From the NCBI RefSeq assembly GCF_001050135.1, contig NZ_CP012040.1:4853001-4917000 (forward strand): DNA of 64,000 nt. The letters are read 5' to 3'. Of this stretch, positions 44,733 through 54,602 are shown one piece after another; the first letter of the stretch is position 1; each line of letters starts with the position of its first letter. A program made the translations under genes and the position numbers. Source of the DNA: Cyclobacterium amurskyense. Lineage in GTDB: Bacteria > Bacteroidota > Bacteroidia > Cytophagales > Cyclobacteriaceae. Under the pieces are notes generated by a model, which was not told the DNA's origin, searched no databases, and saw only the letters and a program-made list of their open reading frames with translations.

Positions 44733-45356
44733 TTAAAAGTTATAACCAAAATGAAGCCCTGGCTCACCTATTAGAAATTTCGACCATTTATCGTCCAATT
44801 GCTTAAACGATTCAGGCATTTCGGTATGATAGGGGCGATGAGTAACTGCAATGGACGGTTCTATGAAGAATTTGTCATTGAATAACCTAAAATGGTAGCC
44901 AACTCGGTAAGTATTGAAGATTTGAAAACCGTTTTTTATTTTTTTGTTCTCATCGTCCTTAAATGTTTGCCATCCATTCATTACGTGTAGGCCAGTATAC
45001 AAGCCCTTCCACCAAAAATGCTGATAGGCAAAGGCAAATCCAAACTCCCTTATATAGCCTGGAAACTTTTCTTCAGGTGCTTCAAAAGAATCCCCATAGG
45101 GAATCCCTAGTGACCAGGCATATTTCCAGGTTTTTAGCTCTAAAGACAAGGCATCTTTAGGGCCTAAGCGGTACCCTAAGTTCAACTGGGCAAAGTCAGG
45201 TGAATTGTCATCAGGAATTAAATTGCCCAAAACAAAGAAAGAGCTTCCAATAAAGAACTTGCTGTACGTGGTGTCATTTTTAGCATACTGTGCCTTGAGC
45301 TGGAAAGGGGAGGCAAATAGCACAGTCAATACAATTACTAAGATCCATTTTTGCAT
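44733..45356 (-). CDS. Probable outer-membrane beta-barrel protein
   Basis: 207 residues with a signal peptide (MQKWILVIVLTVLFASPFQLKAQ) and alternating aromatic strands (FAQLNLGYRLGPKDALSLEL, EFGFAFAYQHFWWKGLYTG, GLHFGYNF) ending in an aromatic residue. No family is recognised, so the transport or structural role is unknown. It follows a Crp/Fnr-type regulator by 88 bp on the same strand, which may control it. Confidence 0.65.
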   Translation of the reverse strand: MQKWILVIVLTVLFASPFQLKAQYAKNDTTYSKFFIGSSFFVLGNLIPDDNSPDFAQLNLGYRLGPKDALSLELKTWKYAWSLGIPYGDSFEAPEEKFPGYIREFGFAFAYQHFWWKGLYTGLHVMNGWQTFKDDENKKIKNGFQIFNTYRVGYHFRLFNDKFFIEPSIAVTHRPYHTEMPESFKQLDDKWSKFLIGEPGLHFGYNF

Positions 45357-45444
45357 ATTTTTAATTTTTTAGGTTAAAAGATATTGCAAAGGTGCATGGA
45401 CGCAAGCCTAAAAAACGTTCACTTAAGGTAAGAAATGAAATGGT

Positions 45445-46077
45445 TTATTTTTTTTCTTTAACAAGTCTTGCTTTCAGTCGACTTAATGATTGAGGGGTAA
45501 TTCCTAAATAGCTTGCCAATTGATGTTGTGGAACTCTCTGAATCAAATCAGGTCTTGTTGCCAATAAATTTTCATATCTCTTAGAAGGGGAAGAATTTTT
45601 AAAATTGTCAAGCGAGGATTGCATTTTTACTAGCAATTCTTCTGAAACTAGACGACATAAGGTTTCAAACCTTGGGAATTTAGCAAAAACAACTTCATCC
45701 AAATCAGGTGTAGAAGCGGAGATTATTGAATCTTCTATACAGGAAAGGTAATAAGTTGATGGCTTGTTATTGGTTGCACATTCAGGCACTTCACCTTGGA
45801 GTTCTGTATAAAAATTTGTTGTTTTTTCCTCTCCATCAATAATGTAATATTTCCTGATACAACCTTTGAGGACAAAATAACCCAGATTGGATTTTTCGCC
45901 TTCCTTCAAAAGCAAAGTTCCTTTTTTTACCTGTCTGAATAAATCCAAATCCAAAATGACTTTCTTTTCATCATCGGTCAGTGGCATGTATTTAGAGATA
46001 TAGCCAAAAAGTAATTGGTGCATGCCTTGTTTTAAATTATAATTTGAAGTGAATGGATTGCTTTTCCAGCGATCCAT
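45445..46077 (-). CDS. Crp/Fnr-family transcriptional regulator (short form)
   Basis: 210 residues with a beta-roll sensor at about 40-125 (KKGTLLLKEGEKSNLGYFVLKG) and a C-terminal HTH, LASYLGITPQSLSRLKARL. It begins with a less conserved 18-residue extension; M19 is an alternative start. Third regulator of this type in the window. The ligand is unknown. The outer-membrane protein gene downstream is the likely target. Confidence 0.85.
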   Translation of the reverse strand: MDRWKSNPFTSNYNLKQGMHQLLFGYISKYMPLTDDEKKVILDLDLFRQVKKGTLLLKEGEKSNLGYFVLKGCIRKYYIIDGEEKTTNFYTELQGEVPECATNNKPSTYYLSCIEDSIISASTPDLDEVVFAKFPRFETLCRLVSEELLVKMQSSLDNFKNSSPSKRYENLLATRPDLIQRVPQHQLASYLGITPQSLSRLKARLVKEKK

Positions 46078-46205
46078 TCAAAATAACCTACCTTAATCAG
46101 GTTACTAATTTACTTGCTTTTTAATCGGTTTAAAAGAATATCCTATTTTACAAAATGAATGGATTTTCACTCAAGCTTTTCTAGAGCAGTTTCAACACTT
46201 CCTGG

Positions 46206-47372
46206 TTAAAATGACATGGCTTCAAAGGCTTGTTCATAGAGCCAATGACCAAAGTCATTTGGATGATTGATATTGTTTCCGAGTAAAGAGGATTGGTCTT
46301 TTCTTTCAAGCACTTTCATCCAGGTACTGTACACATCTACATAGGCACAATTGGCTTCTAATGCTGCCTGTTTAGCTGCTTCGGCAAACAATTCCATAGA
46401 ATGGCTTCCATAATGCCATTCATGATTCGGAGGAAAGGTAGAGTAGATAATAACTTCCGCATTTTTCCTCTCTTTTATCATTCCAACAAGCTCAATAAGG
46501 TTTTTCTTGTACTGTTCTGGAGTATTGCTACCAATATTGTGATCGTTCATTCCCCATCCTACCAATACAAGGTCAGGTGTAGTTTTTCCAATATAGGTGT
46601 CCCACCATTTAATACCTTCAGAAGAGCTATAGCCTGATATTGAGACATCTTCAATTGTTACCTTCGCTTTTGGAAAAATACTCTTTAAGTAATTGCCATA
46701 TAAATATTGAAACCTCAGGTCTGTTGATGAAGCTTCACCACCAGCAGTAATGCTATTGCCATAGGAGACGATAGATAGTGGTTCACCGGATTCCAGTTTT
46801 TGTCGGGAATTAGACAGGTATTTACTTTGGTCGTTAGGTAATGCAAGTCTAGCGCCATTTTTTGTGGCGTAATCTACCCATATAAAATAAGAGTGGTTGG
46901 AATAATCAGGGTATTCTCTGTGATCAAAGTCTTTTTTACCATACAAGACATGTTTAGAATAATCAGGAATGCTAGAGTCAGGCGTTCTACTGATCTCCCC
47001 ATTGGCGTAATCAACGGTATAATCAACTCCTTCTATATATACTTTACTTTCCGGGTTGAATCGTTGGTAGGTGCTGCGAACCACTACACTATTTTCCACT
47101 AAAGAATCAAAACTTAGTTTTCCAGGTTTATTGGCAGCAAGTACCAGGCTTTCGCCTTGAATTTCCATGGTTATTCCCAGATTGGATTCAGGAATACTTT
47201 CTTTATCTGAGCTACTGTAGATCGTACTTATCTCAGTTCCCTCTTTTCCTGCAGGGCCATAATTTTTCTTTGCTTCTGCTGCAAAGTCAGTTTGACTTAC
47301 TATATAAAAAAGCCCTATAAGCAATAGGACATTCAATAAAAGGGAGAGGGGAAATAGCTTTTTACTTTTCAT
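46206..47372 (-). CDS. SGNH/GDSL-family esterase, exported
   Basis: 388-residue lipase/esterase-like protein. A membrane-spanning N-terminal signal (LFPLSLLLNVLLLIGLFYIV) is followed by a beta-rich N-terminal domain (about 45-190). The SGNH catalytic blocks are LSIVSYGNSITAGGEASS (Ser), LVLVGWGMNDHN (Gly/Asn) and NHPNDFGHWLYEQ (Asp and His). Such enzymes deacetylate or deacylate carbohydrates in many polysaccharide-degrading bacteria. It is a single gene between a Crp-type regulator and a MITE copy. Confidence 0.85.
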   Translation of the reverse strand: MKSKKLFPLSLLLNVLLLIGLFYIVSQTDFAAEAKKNYGPAGKEGTEISTIYSSSDKESIPESNLGITMEIQGESLVLAANKPGKLSFDSLVENSVVVRSTYQRFNPESKVYIEGVDYTVDYANGEISRTPDSSIPDYSKHVLYGKKDFDHREYPDYSNHSYFIWVDYATKNGARLALPNDQSKYLSNSRQKLESGEPLSIVSYGNSITAGGEASSTDLRFQYLYGNYLKSIFPKAKVTIEDVSISGYSSSEGIKWWDTYIGKTTPDLVLVGWGMNDHNIGSNTPEQYKKNLIELVGMIKERKNAEVIIYSTFPPNHEWHYGSHSMELFAEAAKQAALEANCAYVDVYSTWMKVLERKDQSSLLGNNINHPNDFGHWLYEQAFEAMSF

Positions 47373-47482
47373 TCGAGCTGATAAACTTTATTAACTGTAG
47401 TTTTTTATTGTGAGGTCTATGGAGGAAGCTTTTATTGTGCTTTTTCCTGAAATACTAATGATGTGCTGATTTTGGCGTTTAA

Positions 47483-47691
47483 CCCGAAATATGCAGTAGA
47501 CATTCTATTACGTGCTGAAATCGCTTTAAAATCAGCCACTTCGTTGCTGTTTTCAATTTCACCATAGAGGTGCTATGCTAAAATCTCCAAACAGTCTGAT
47601 TTTCTTGCGATTGCAACACTTCCCGTAAAAACGGGACAGGCTTCACCCCTGACCATTGTCAGGGCGGAGAAAGCCTATTACATAATCCGGG
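47483..47691 (+). repeat. MITE-like palindromic element, copy E
   Basis: 209 bp from CCCGAAATATGCAGTAGAC to CATAATCCGGG. The flanks TTTAA (47478-47482 and 47692-47696) are identical 5-bp direct repeats. Hairpins CCCGT/ACGGG and CCTGAC-CATT-GTCAGG are intact; CATAGAGGTGCTATG has one mispair. Confidence 0.9.
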
Positions 47692-47947
47692 TTTAAGCTA
47701 TGAAAAATAAACAAACAATCATTGAAAAGGCTTTTCAAAGTTGCAAGGCTTTATACTGCCAACCTAAAGTAGACTACAAACGGTATTTTTTTCTTTTTAG
47801 CCCTTCCCCAATCTAAGACTAGTGGTAAACTAGATGAAATAAAAACCCTCAGTTCTTGGCGAGCTGGCTAAAAATTGAAGAACTTGCATTTTTTTTAGGA
47901 TTCACCCTTTTTGTTGGTCAAAAATATAGCGTAAAATAATAGAGAGT

Positions 47948-50782
47948 ATGGAGGATTTCTATCCAAATCAAAGATGGGTTAGTGAAGGTGAACCTGAGCT
48001 GGGAGTAGGCATTGTCGTTGAAACAAATAAAAACAGGGTGCAGGTAAATTTTCCTGCTGCTGGAGAAACACGACAATATGCTTTAGCCAATGCGCCATTG
48101 CGAAGAGTTGTTTTTAAACCTGGAGATACGATTACGGATACAAATAAGCACTCATTCACAATTGACAGGGTACAAGACGATGGGGAATTGATATTGTATA
48201 TAGGGAGCCAAGGCACTTTGTCAGAGGCAGACCTGGGAGACGTTTCGGTAAAACATGGAGTCAATGACCGGCTTCTTATCGGGGATGTTGATAAGCCTGA
48301 TGTTTTTGCTCTGAGAAGAATCACATTGGCCTATGATCATATGCGTAGGATCTCTCCAATTAACGGTTTTGTAGGGGGGCGTATAGATCTTATACCACAT
48401 CAGTTGTATATCGCACATGAGGTAAGTTCCCGATATGCCCCGCGTGTATTGTTATCTGATCAGGTAGGCCTTGGTAAAACCATAGAGGCATGTTTGATCA
48501 TGCATCGCTTGTTGTTGAGTGGACAGGTATCCAGGATTTTAATATTGGTTCCAGATTCTTTAATTCACCAGTGGTTTGTAGAGATGCTGAGGCGTTTCAA
48601 TTTATGGTTCCACATATTTGATGAAGAAAGGTGCGCTGCACTAGATGATAGCGCACCCGAAGGAAATCCATTCTTAGATGACCAGTTGATTATATGTAGC
48701 ACTTCTTTTTTGGCAAGTTCACAGAAGCGTGCACAACAAGCCATTTCAGCAGATTGGGACATGCTCGTGGTAGATGAAGCACATCATTTAGCCTGGTCTT
48801 TGGAAAAAGTAAGTCCTGAATATGCGATTGTTGAATTACTGAGCCAAGTAGCGAAAGGCTTGTTACTTTTGACAGCTACACCAGAACAGTTGGGAGTTGA
48901 AAGTCATTTTGCCCGGCTTAGGTTACTGGATCCAGAAAGGTATTCGGATTACGATGAATTCATTAATGAAACGCAAGACCACAAAGTAATCGCCAATATT
49001 GTTGAAGACTTGTCCACAGGGAAGGCCTTGAAGAAAAAGGACAAAGCCTTGCTAGAAACCCTATTTGGAAAGGAAAGGATAGCAAAGTTAGCGGAAAAAG
49101 GAGAAGTAGGTAAAAATCAATTAATAGAAGATTTATTGGATCAGTATGGTCCCGGACGAGTGGTCTTCAGAAATACCCGGGCAGCCATGAGTGGTTTCCC
49201 CAATCGCAAAGCCCACTTGATTTCTTTGGTTGCAGAAACCAACCAAGAGGAATGGGTAAAACGGCTAGCCAAAGAATATGCTGTAGACAAGGAGTTAAAA
49301 ATTAACTCGACGACAAAGCAGCAGTTTAGGTTTTCAGAAGACCCACGTGTCAAATGGTTAGTGGCTTTACTTGAGCAGTTAAATCCGGAAAAAGTAGTAT
49401 TGATTTGCAGAAGTAAAGCGAAAGTATTGGCTTTAGAAAAAGCCATGCAGAAGCTAAGCAGTGCAAAGGTAGGCGTGTTCCATGAGGACCTTACTATAGT
49501 ACAGCGTGATAGGAATGCAGCATGGTTTGCTGAGGAAGGCGGGGCGCGCCTTTTATTATGTTCTGAAATAGGTAGTGAAGGCCGTAACTTTCAATTTGCC
49601 CATCATTTGGTGTTGTTCGATTTACCAGTGCATCCTGAGTTATTGGAGCAGCGGATTGGTCGGTTAGATCGCATAGGACAGTCTGAGGACATAGATATAC
49701 ATGTACCCTATTTGAAAGGTAGTCCTCAGGAGGTATTGGTACGTTGGTTTCATGAGGGCTTAAATGCATTTGAAGAAAACATAGAAGGTGGTAACCAAAT
49801 AGGGGAGTTGTTTAATAAAAGGCTGGAAGAAACGGCTATGGCTGCTTTATCAAGTGGATCAAGTGAGCAACTAGATGCATTAGTGGCAGACACGGCTGCC
49901 TATCAAAAAGAATTGAAGGAAACCTTAGCCAATGGACGTGACAGGTTACTTGAAATGAATTCTTTCCGGCCTTTGGTGGCCGAACAATTGGTGGAGAAAA
50001 TTAAAGCTGCTGACCAAGATTTAAGCCTTGAAATCTATATGATCAAGGTATTCGAACATTTTGGCATTGAAATGGAAGATTTGGCCCCTCGAACGTATTT
50101 GCTTCATCCGGTGAGAACCAATAGCACTGCATTTCCCTCCATTCCAGATGGTGGTATCGCTATAACCTTCGATCGAAAGAGAGCTTTAAGTAGAGAAGAC
50201 ATTAGCTTTATTAGTTGGGATCACCCGATGGTGACTGGGGCCATTGATATGGTACTTGGTTCAGGTACTGGAGATGCTAGTTTTGGAGTATTGAGAGGAA
50301 CGGAAGATTCTAGCATTTTATTAGAAATAATTTTTGTGCTTGAAACAGCAGGGAGACAAGGTATAAATGTAGATCGCTTTTTGCCAAACACCCCTTTGCG
50401 GGTTGTTGTTAACCATTCTGGTGAGGAGGTAACTGATGACTATCCAGTCAAGCTGTTCAACAAGCAATTGATACCTGGACAAGTAAGTGACTTGATAGAA
50501 AATGAAACTTTTGTGGATGAGATACTTCCGGACATGATTAAAAATGCTACTGAGATAGCAGAGCAACTTAAAGAGAAAGAATTAGAGGCTGGTCTTAAGG
50601 ATATGAACCATACATTGGATCATGAGATTGGTCGATTGGCTTCATTGTATAAACGAAACAAGGCAATTCGACCCGATGAAATTCGCACTGCATTGGAGCA
50701 GAAAAATGAATTGACTATGCTGATTGGAGAAGCACGAATCCGAATGGATTCAATACAATTGATCCGAGAAGAAAATAGATAG
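47948..50782 (+). CDS. rapA: RapA-like SWI2/SNF2 helicase-related RNA polymerase recycling factor
   Basis: ATPase of 944 residues that in gamma-proteobacteria frees stalled RNA polymerase. The N-terminal Tudor-like part holds QRWVSEGEPELGVGIVV. The ATPase core has Walker A GLGKT at 174-178 (LLSDQVGLGKTIEACLI), DEAH at 276-279 (MLVVDEAHHLAW) and LLLLTATPEQLG. The second RecA lobe shows LLLCSEIGSEGRNFQF and LEQRIGRLDRIGQ. A long C-terminal region ends near 944, close to the E. coli length (968). It is 60 bp upstream of nrnA on the same strand. The RapA form is best known outside Bacteroidota. Confidence 0.88.
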   Translation: MEDFYPNQRWVSEGEPELGVGIVVETNKNRVQVNFPAAGETRQYALANAPLRRVVFKPGDTITDTNKHSFTIDRVQDDGELILYIGSQGTLSEADLGDVSVKHGVNDRLLIGDVDKPDVFALRRITLAYDHMRRISPINGFVGGRIDLIPHQLYIAHEVSSRYAPRVLLSDQVGLGKTIEACLIMHRLLLSGQVSRILILVPDSLIHQWFVEMLRRFNLWFHIFDEERCAALDDSAPEGNPFLDDQLIICSTSFLASSQKRAQQAISADWDMLVVDEAHHLAWSLEKVSPEYAIVELLSQVAKGLLLLTATPEQLGVESHFARLRLLDPERYSDYDEFINETQDHKVIANIVEDLSTGKALKKKDKALLETLFGKERIAKLAEKGEVGKNQLIEDLLDQYGPGRVVFRNTRAAMSGFPNRKAHLISLVAETNQEEWVKRLAKEYAVDKELKINSTTKQQFRFSEDPRVKWLVALLEQLNPEKVVLICRSKAKVLALEKAMQKLSSAKVGVFHEDLTIVQRDRNAAWFAEEGGARLLLCSEIGSEGRNFQFAHHLVLFDLPVHPELLEQRIGRLDRIGQSEDIDIHVPYLKGSPQEVLVRWFHEGLNAFEENIEGGNQIGELFNKRLEETAMAALSSGSSEQLDALVADTAAYQKELKETLANGRDRLLEMNSFRPLVAEQLVEKIKAADQDLSLEIYMIKVFEHFGIEMEDLAPRTYLLHPVRTNSTAFPSIPDGGIAITFDRKRALSREDISFISWDHPMVTGAIDMVLGSGTGDASFGVLRGTEDSSILLEIIFVLETAGRQGINVDRFLPNTPLRVVVNHSGEEVTDDYPVKLFNKQLIPGQVSDLIENETFVDEILPDMIKNATEIAEQLKEKELEAGLKDMNHTLDHEIGRLASLYKRNKAIRPDEIRTALEQKNELTMLIGEARIRMDSIQLIREENR

Positions 50783-50842
50783 ACCAATTTTTTCCTATTG
50801 GTCTTGAAATAAGCTAGCATTAAAAATAACAACACGAATTAG

Positions 50843-51847
50843 ATGAATGTGTACGAACAAATAGTAGCTGAAATCAAAACAGCTTCAAATATAATAATCA
50901 CCTCCCATAAATCTCCTGATGGGGATTCTGTTGGCAGTTCTTTAGGCCTGTTACATTTTATTGAAAAATTGGGTAAAACAGCAACGGTTTGTCATCCGGA
51001 TCCAGCCCCCAGTTTTCTGGATTGGTTAGATACTTCGAGTTTTCTTATAATGACCGAACAGGGAGAAGCTGTAGAAGCTGCTTTTGCTACAGCTGATTTG
51101 GTATTTTGCCTGGATTATAATGGCACTAACCGTGTTGGCTATGACATGCAAGTCCTGCTTGAAGGGCTGACATGCAAGACAATTATGATTGACCATCATT
51201 TGGCCCCTGAAGATTTCCCAACTATAACCCTGTCTGAAACTTCAGTTTCCTCTACGGCAGAGTTGATTGTTGAATTGATAGAGCAATCTGGAAACATCAA
51301 CCTGCTCGACCAGAAAATTGGCACCCCTTTGTATCTAGGTATACTGACAGATACAGGAAGTTTCCGTTTTCCTTCTACTAGCCCACGGACCCACGAAATA
51401 TTGGCAAAGCTATTGACTGCAGGTGTAGCCCACCACTTGGTTCATGAATTGTTGAGCGATAACAATACAGAGAGTCGTTTGCGTTTACAAGGCTATGCGA
51501 TGTGCGAAAAATTGGAGGTTATGGAAGACTATATGGTGGCCATTATATCCTTGTCCAAAGAGGAGTTAGCGAAATACAATTATCAAAAAGGAGATACTGA
51601 TAGTCTGGCAAATCAAGCCTTGTCTATAAAAGGAATGAAGGCGGCAATTGTGTTTACAGAAAGAGATGGCATCATGAAGATTTCTTTTCGTTCAAAAGGA
51701 CAAGAGAACCCTGTGAATGTCTTGGCAGCAGAAAACTTTAATGGAGGTGGTCATGCAAATGCTTCCGGTGGCATGAGTGAACTTTCAGTCACTGAAACAT
51801 TGGCTAAAATCAAAGATTTGGTACCAAAGTACTTTTCGGCTAATTAA
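50843..51847 (+). CDS. nrnA: DHH-family nanoRNase/pAp phosphatase (NrnA-like)
   Basis: 334 residues. The Mn-binding motifs of the DHH superfamily are DGDS at 26-29 (ITSHKSPDGDSVGSSLGLL), the FCLDYN block and DHH at 117-119 (KTIMIDHHLAPEDF). The C-terminal DHHA1 domain shows FNGGGHANASGGMS. The arrangement fits NrnA, which degrades short oligoribonucleotides and dephosphorylates pAp. It may be cotranscribed with rapA, suggesting an RNA-turnover theme. Confidence 0.88.
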   Translation: MNVYEQIVAEIKTASNIIITSHKSPDGDSVGSSLGLLHFIEKLGKTATVCHPDPAPSFLDWLDTSSFLIMTEQGEAVEAAFATADLVFCLDYNGTNRVGYDMQVLLEGLTCKTIMIDHHLAPEDFPTITLSETSVSSTAELIVELIEQSGNINLLDQKIGTPLYLGILTDTGSFRFPSTSPRTHEILAKLLTAGVAHHLVHELLSDNNTESRLRLQGYAMCEKLEVMEDYMVAIISLSKEELAKYNYQKGDTDSLANQALSIKGMKAAIVFTERDGIMKISFRSKGQENPVNVLAAENFNGGGHANASGGMSELSVTETLAKIKDLVPKYFSAN

Positions 51848-51862
51848 GCCTGACATGAATTA

Positions 51863-51904
51863 AAAAAAGGATCATTTCAATTTAAGAAGTGATCCTTTTT
51901 TTAT
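51863..51904 (+). terminator. Rho-independent terminator after nrnA
   Basis: AAAAAAGGATCA, a 13-nt loop and TGATCCTTTTTTT form a strong stem ending in a T-run, about 16 bp past the nrnA stop. Confidence 0.85.
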
Positions 51905-52061
51905 TATATCCTTCTCTATCAAATGAAAAGCTAAGCAGTATTTTTGCACTGAGTGAAAGTATCCAAACAGCTGAACCAGTTGAATTTCTACTTATTAAGA
52001 AACTTTGACCAAGTATTCTAACATGGTTGGAATCAACTCCGAGAAGTTTGGATGCGGCTAC

Positions 52062-52286
52062 CTAATAGCCTTTTGCAATGGCTTCTTTTTTTATTAACAT
52101 AACCCGGCCCATAGGTGGATCTACAAAAAGATTATAGGTGGTAATTCGGTCACTTACTTTTCGTTGCTTTCCATCAAATAAGTTTTCAGCTACAATTTCA
52201 TAGTCATTGTAAGCTGTATGTGTAAAAGCCCCTTTGCCATTGCAATCGTCCAATGCTGACCATAACTTCAAACAAATGGCTATCAC
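52062..52286 (-). pseudogene. Fragment of a pyridine nucleotide-disulfide oxidoreductase
   Basis: About 75 codons whose product reads DDCNGKGAFTHTAYNDYEIV then ITTYNLFVDPPMGRVMLIKK. This is the FAD-binding to dimerization-domain junction of mercuric-reductase- or SthA-like enzymes (ALGDCNGKGAFTHTAYND / TTYVDPPLGRVGMTE). Neither the N-terminal FAD/redox-Cys part nor the rest of the dimer domain is nearby, and a TAG ends it right after AIAKGY. So it is a decayed remnant, not an intact small gene. Confidence 0.75.
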
Positions 52287-52305
52287 TATCCATGTCTAAT
52301 CTAGC

Positions 52306-53703
52306 TTATAGAGGCCAAAAGACTACTAATAATGACTGCAACACAAAAAATACAAAGAATGGAATAACCAGGTAGCCCATCACATCTCTGGCTTGGATTT
52401 TTACTCCTGTCCCCATAATTGGAAAGATGATCAATAAATAGAACGGCTGTAACAAATTGCTTAAACTTTCCCCGTAAGCCACTGAAAGGGATGCTCTGGA
52501 GATCATGGCTGTTACTTCATTTTCAGGCAAACCTGCACCAAGTTCTTTGATGGCATTGATAATGCTTGGGCCAAGGACAGCAAATTCCCCTCCAGCAGAT
52601 GGAATGGCAAAATTGACTATTGCTCCGGTTAAATAAGCATAAAAGGGATAAGAGTTCAGGGTTGCTACTGCAGCCATTAATTGCCCGAGTTGATCTCCCA
52701 AACCTGTATACAACATGATTCCCATAATGCCTGCATAAAAGGGATATTGAAATAGAATTCCTGAAACATTGCTACTGGAACGCTTCATGGCAATGACGTA
52801 GCGGGAAGGTGTTTGGTGCAAAGCCATGCCTACAATTAAGAAAATAAAAATCATGATATTGAAATTTAAATCAAAACCTCTGGTACTAAAATGAAACACT
52901 ATATAGGTAAGCCCCATAATTACAATAATCATTTGAAGGATGAAGCTATTGTTCAATTTATCAGATAGGGCGCTAAAAGGCAATTTCAATTCAGCAGCTT
53001 CTTCTTTAATTGTCTTTGGCTCAGAAATGCCATTGGAAAGCGTCAAATCACTCAATTCTTTATTTTTACATTGTTTTGGGCGCAATAGGAACATTAGCAA
53101 TGAGCCACCAATTACTATAAAAACCATCATTATAATATTTAAAGAGGATTGTAAAGTATAGGTGGTTGGTATCACCTCCGATAAGAGACCCGATTCAATC
53201 AAAAAATTATTTTCTGAATTAAGTAATAATGGGATTGAACTTGATAAGCCTAAAACCCAACTGTTAAATGAAAAGTAAGCACATGCAATTAAAAAAGGGT
53301 AGTTGATCCCTTTTACTCGCAATGCTAATTCTTTGGCCAAAACACATGTGATTACCACCCAACCAAAGCTTACCATGGACAATAACATGCCAATAAATAC
53401 GACTATAAAATAGACCTGTGCTGGGGTTTTTATGTAAATGGAAAGGGAACCTATACCACGCTTTACCAAAGGGGACAAGGCAATGCTAAAACCAGTGATA
53501 ACGATTAACGCTATTTGCATTGAAAATCCCAATAAGTCAAAAAATCCCGTATACCAGGATTTTATTATTTCCATCGGACTTGCTCCTAACCAGGTAATTG
53601 CACCAATTCCTGTGATTAGGGTTAGAATAATTGCGAAGACAAATGAATTAGGTAGGTATTTTATAAATAGATGGGTGAATTTTTCTCCTAATTTTTCAAA
53701 CAT
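52306..53703 (-). CDS. Short-chain fatty acid transporter (AtoE family)
   Basis: Inner-membrane carrier of 465 residues with about 12-13 hydrophobic segments. The family blocks are FEKLGEKFTHLFIKYLPNSF at the N-terminus, the gene's NFAIPSAGGEFAVLGPSII (TIGR00366-type signature) and the late SVAYGESLSNLLQPFYLLI. The length matches AtoE (about 440-460). It probably imports acetoacetate or short-chain fatty acids. No thiolase or CoA-transferase genes are nearby. It follows the disulfide-oxidoreductase fragment without any evident operon partner. Confidence 0.88.
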   Translation of the reverse strand: MFEKLGEKFTHLFIKYLPNSFVFAIILTLITGIGAITWLGASPMEIIKSWYTGFFDLLGFSMQIALIVITGFSIALSPLVKRGIGSLSIYIKTPAQVYFIVVFIGMLLSMVSFGWVVITCVLAKELALRVKGINYPFLIACAYFSFNSWVLGLSSSIPLLLNSENNFLIESGLLSEVIPTTYTLQSSLNIIMMVFIVIGGSLLMFLLRPKQCKNKELSDLTLSNGISEPKTIKEEAAELKLPFSALSDKLNNSFILQMIIVIMGLTYIVFHFSTRGFDLNFNIMIFIFLIVGMALHQTPSRYVIAMKRSSSNVSGILFQYPFYAGIMGIMLYTGLGDQLGQLMAAVATLNSYPFYAYLTGAIVNFAIPSAGGEFAVLGPSIINAIKELGAGLPENEVTAMISRASLSVAYGESLSNLLQPFYLLIIFPIMGTGVKIQARDVMGYLVIPFFVFFVLQSLLVVFWPL

Positions 53704-54072
53704 GGTGAATTTTGTAAAAATGCCCTCAAGTTCAGGTTTAGTAATTCCACTTATAGGACATTGGGTTTTGGGTCTATTCGTTTTTTAATTGCAGGGCTTG
53801 TGATAAACTAATATTTCTAGGTTAAAATCATCTTTGAACAGTTGTTAATATAATTCCAGAGCTTAATATTAATTTAGGGTATCCTCGCCAATTGAGGGGA
53901 ATGTACCAAATTCTGCAATAAAATGTTTAATATACTCTTGATAATTTTATAATAAGTAAAATTATACCTCTATATTCTTTATGTAATTAGTGAAATGTTT
54001 CGTGTTTTCTGTGAAAGTCAAATAAAAGACTCCTTTGTAAAATATTTAAGCCTCTTAGGTATTAATATTAAA

Positions 54073-54279
54073 CCCGAAATATGCAATAGACATTCTATTA
54101 CGTGCTGAAATCGCTTTAAAATCAGCCACTTCGTTGCTGTTTTCAATTTCACCATAGCGGTGCTATCCTAAAATCTCCAAACAGCCTGATTTTCTTGCGA
54201 TTGCAACACTTCCCGTAAACACGGGACAGGCTTCACCCCTGACATTGTCGGGCGGAGAAATTCTATTACATAATCCGGG
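54073..54279 (+). repeat. MITE-like palindromic element, copy F
   Basis: 207 bp with ends CCCGAAATATGCAATAGAC and CATAATCCGGG. Perfect 5-bp flanking direct repeats TTAAA (54068-54072 and 54280-54284). The segment between copies' GTCAGG hairpins has lost two bases (GACATTGTCGGG). Confidence 0.9.
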
Positions 54280-54284
54280 TTAAA

Positions 54285-54602
54285 TGCTTTTATAAAAAAT
54301 AAATTAGAGATATTGATCCTATTTTAAATAGCTTATATGGGAAGCTGATCATAAACATGTATGAGGTCACCCGAGTCTTAGTCTTGCTGCGCTAGCTGAT
54401 TTTAGAGGTAATGTTGCCCATTATGTACAATATTGCTGAAAAAATATATCATGAAAAGTTACTAATGGTAGCTTCACAATCGGATTTGATTAATCTGGGA
54501 GGATTATCTGCAAAAAAATAAAAATAAAGGTTATTGATGTAAGGCTTTTAGCAATTTGAAATTACTGTAACCAAGCATGCCCAAATTAGCATTTCTTATT
54601 GC
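54285..54602. other. Intergenic region downstream of the sensor kinase
   Basis: 318 bp between MITE copy F and the kinase stop. I see no gene, RNA or clear terminator in it. Confidence 0.4.
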
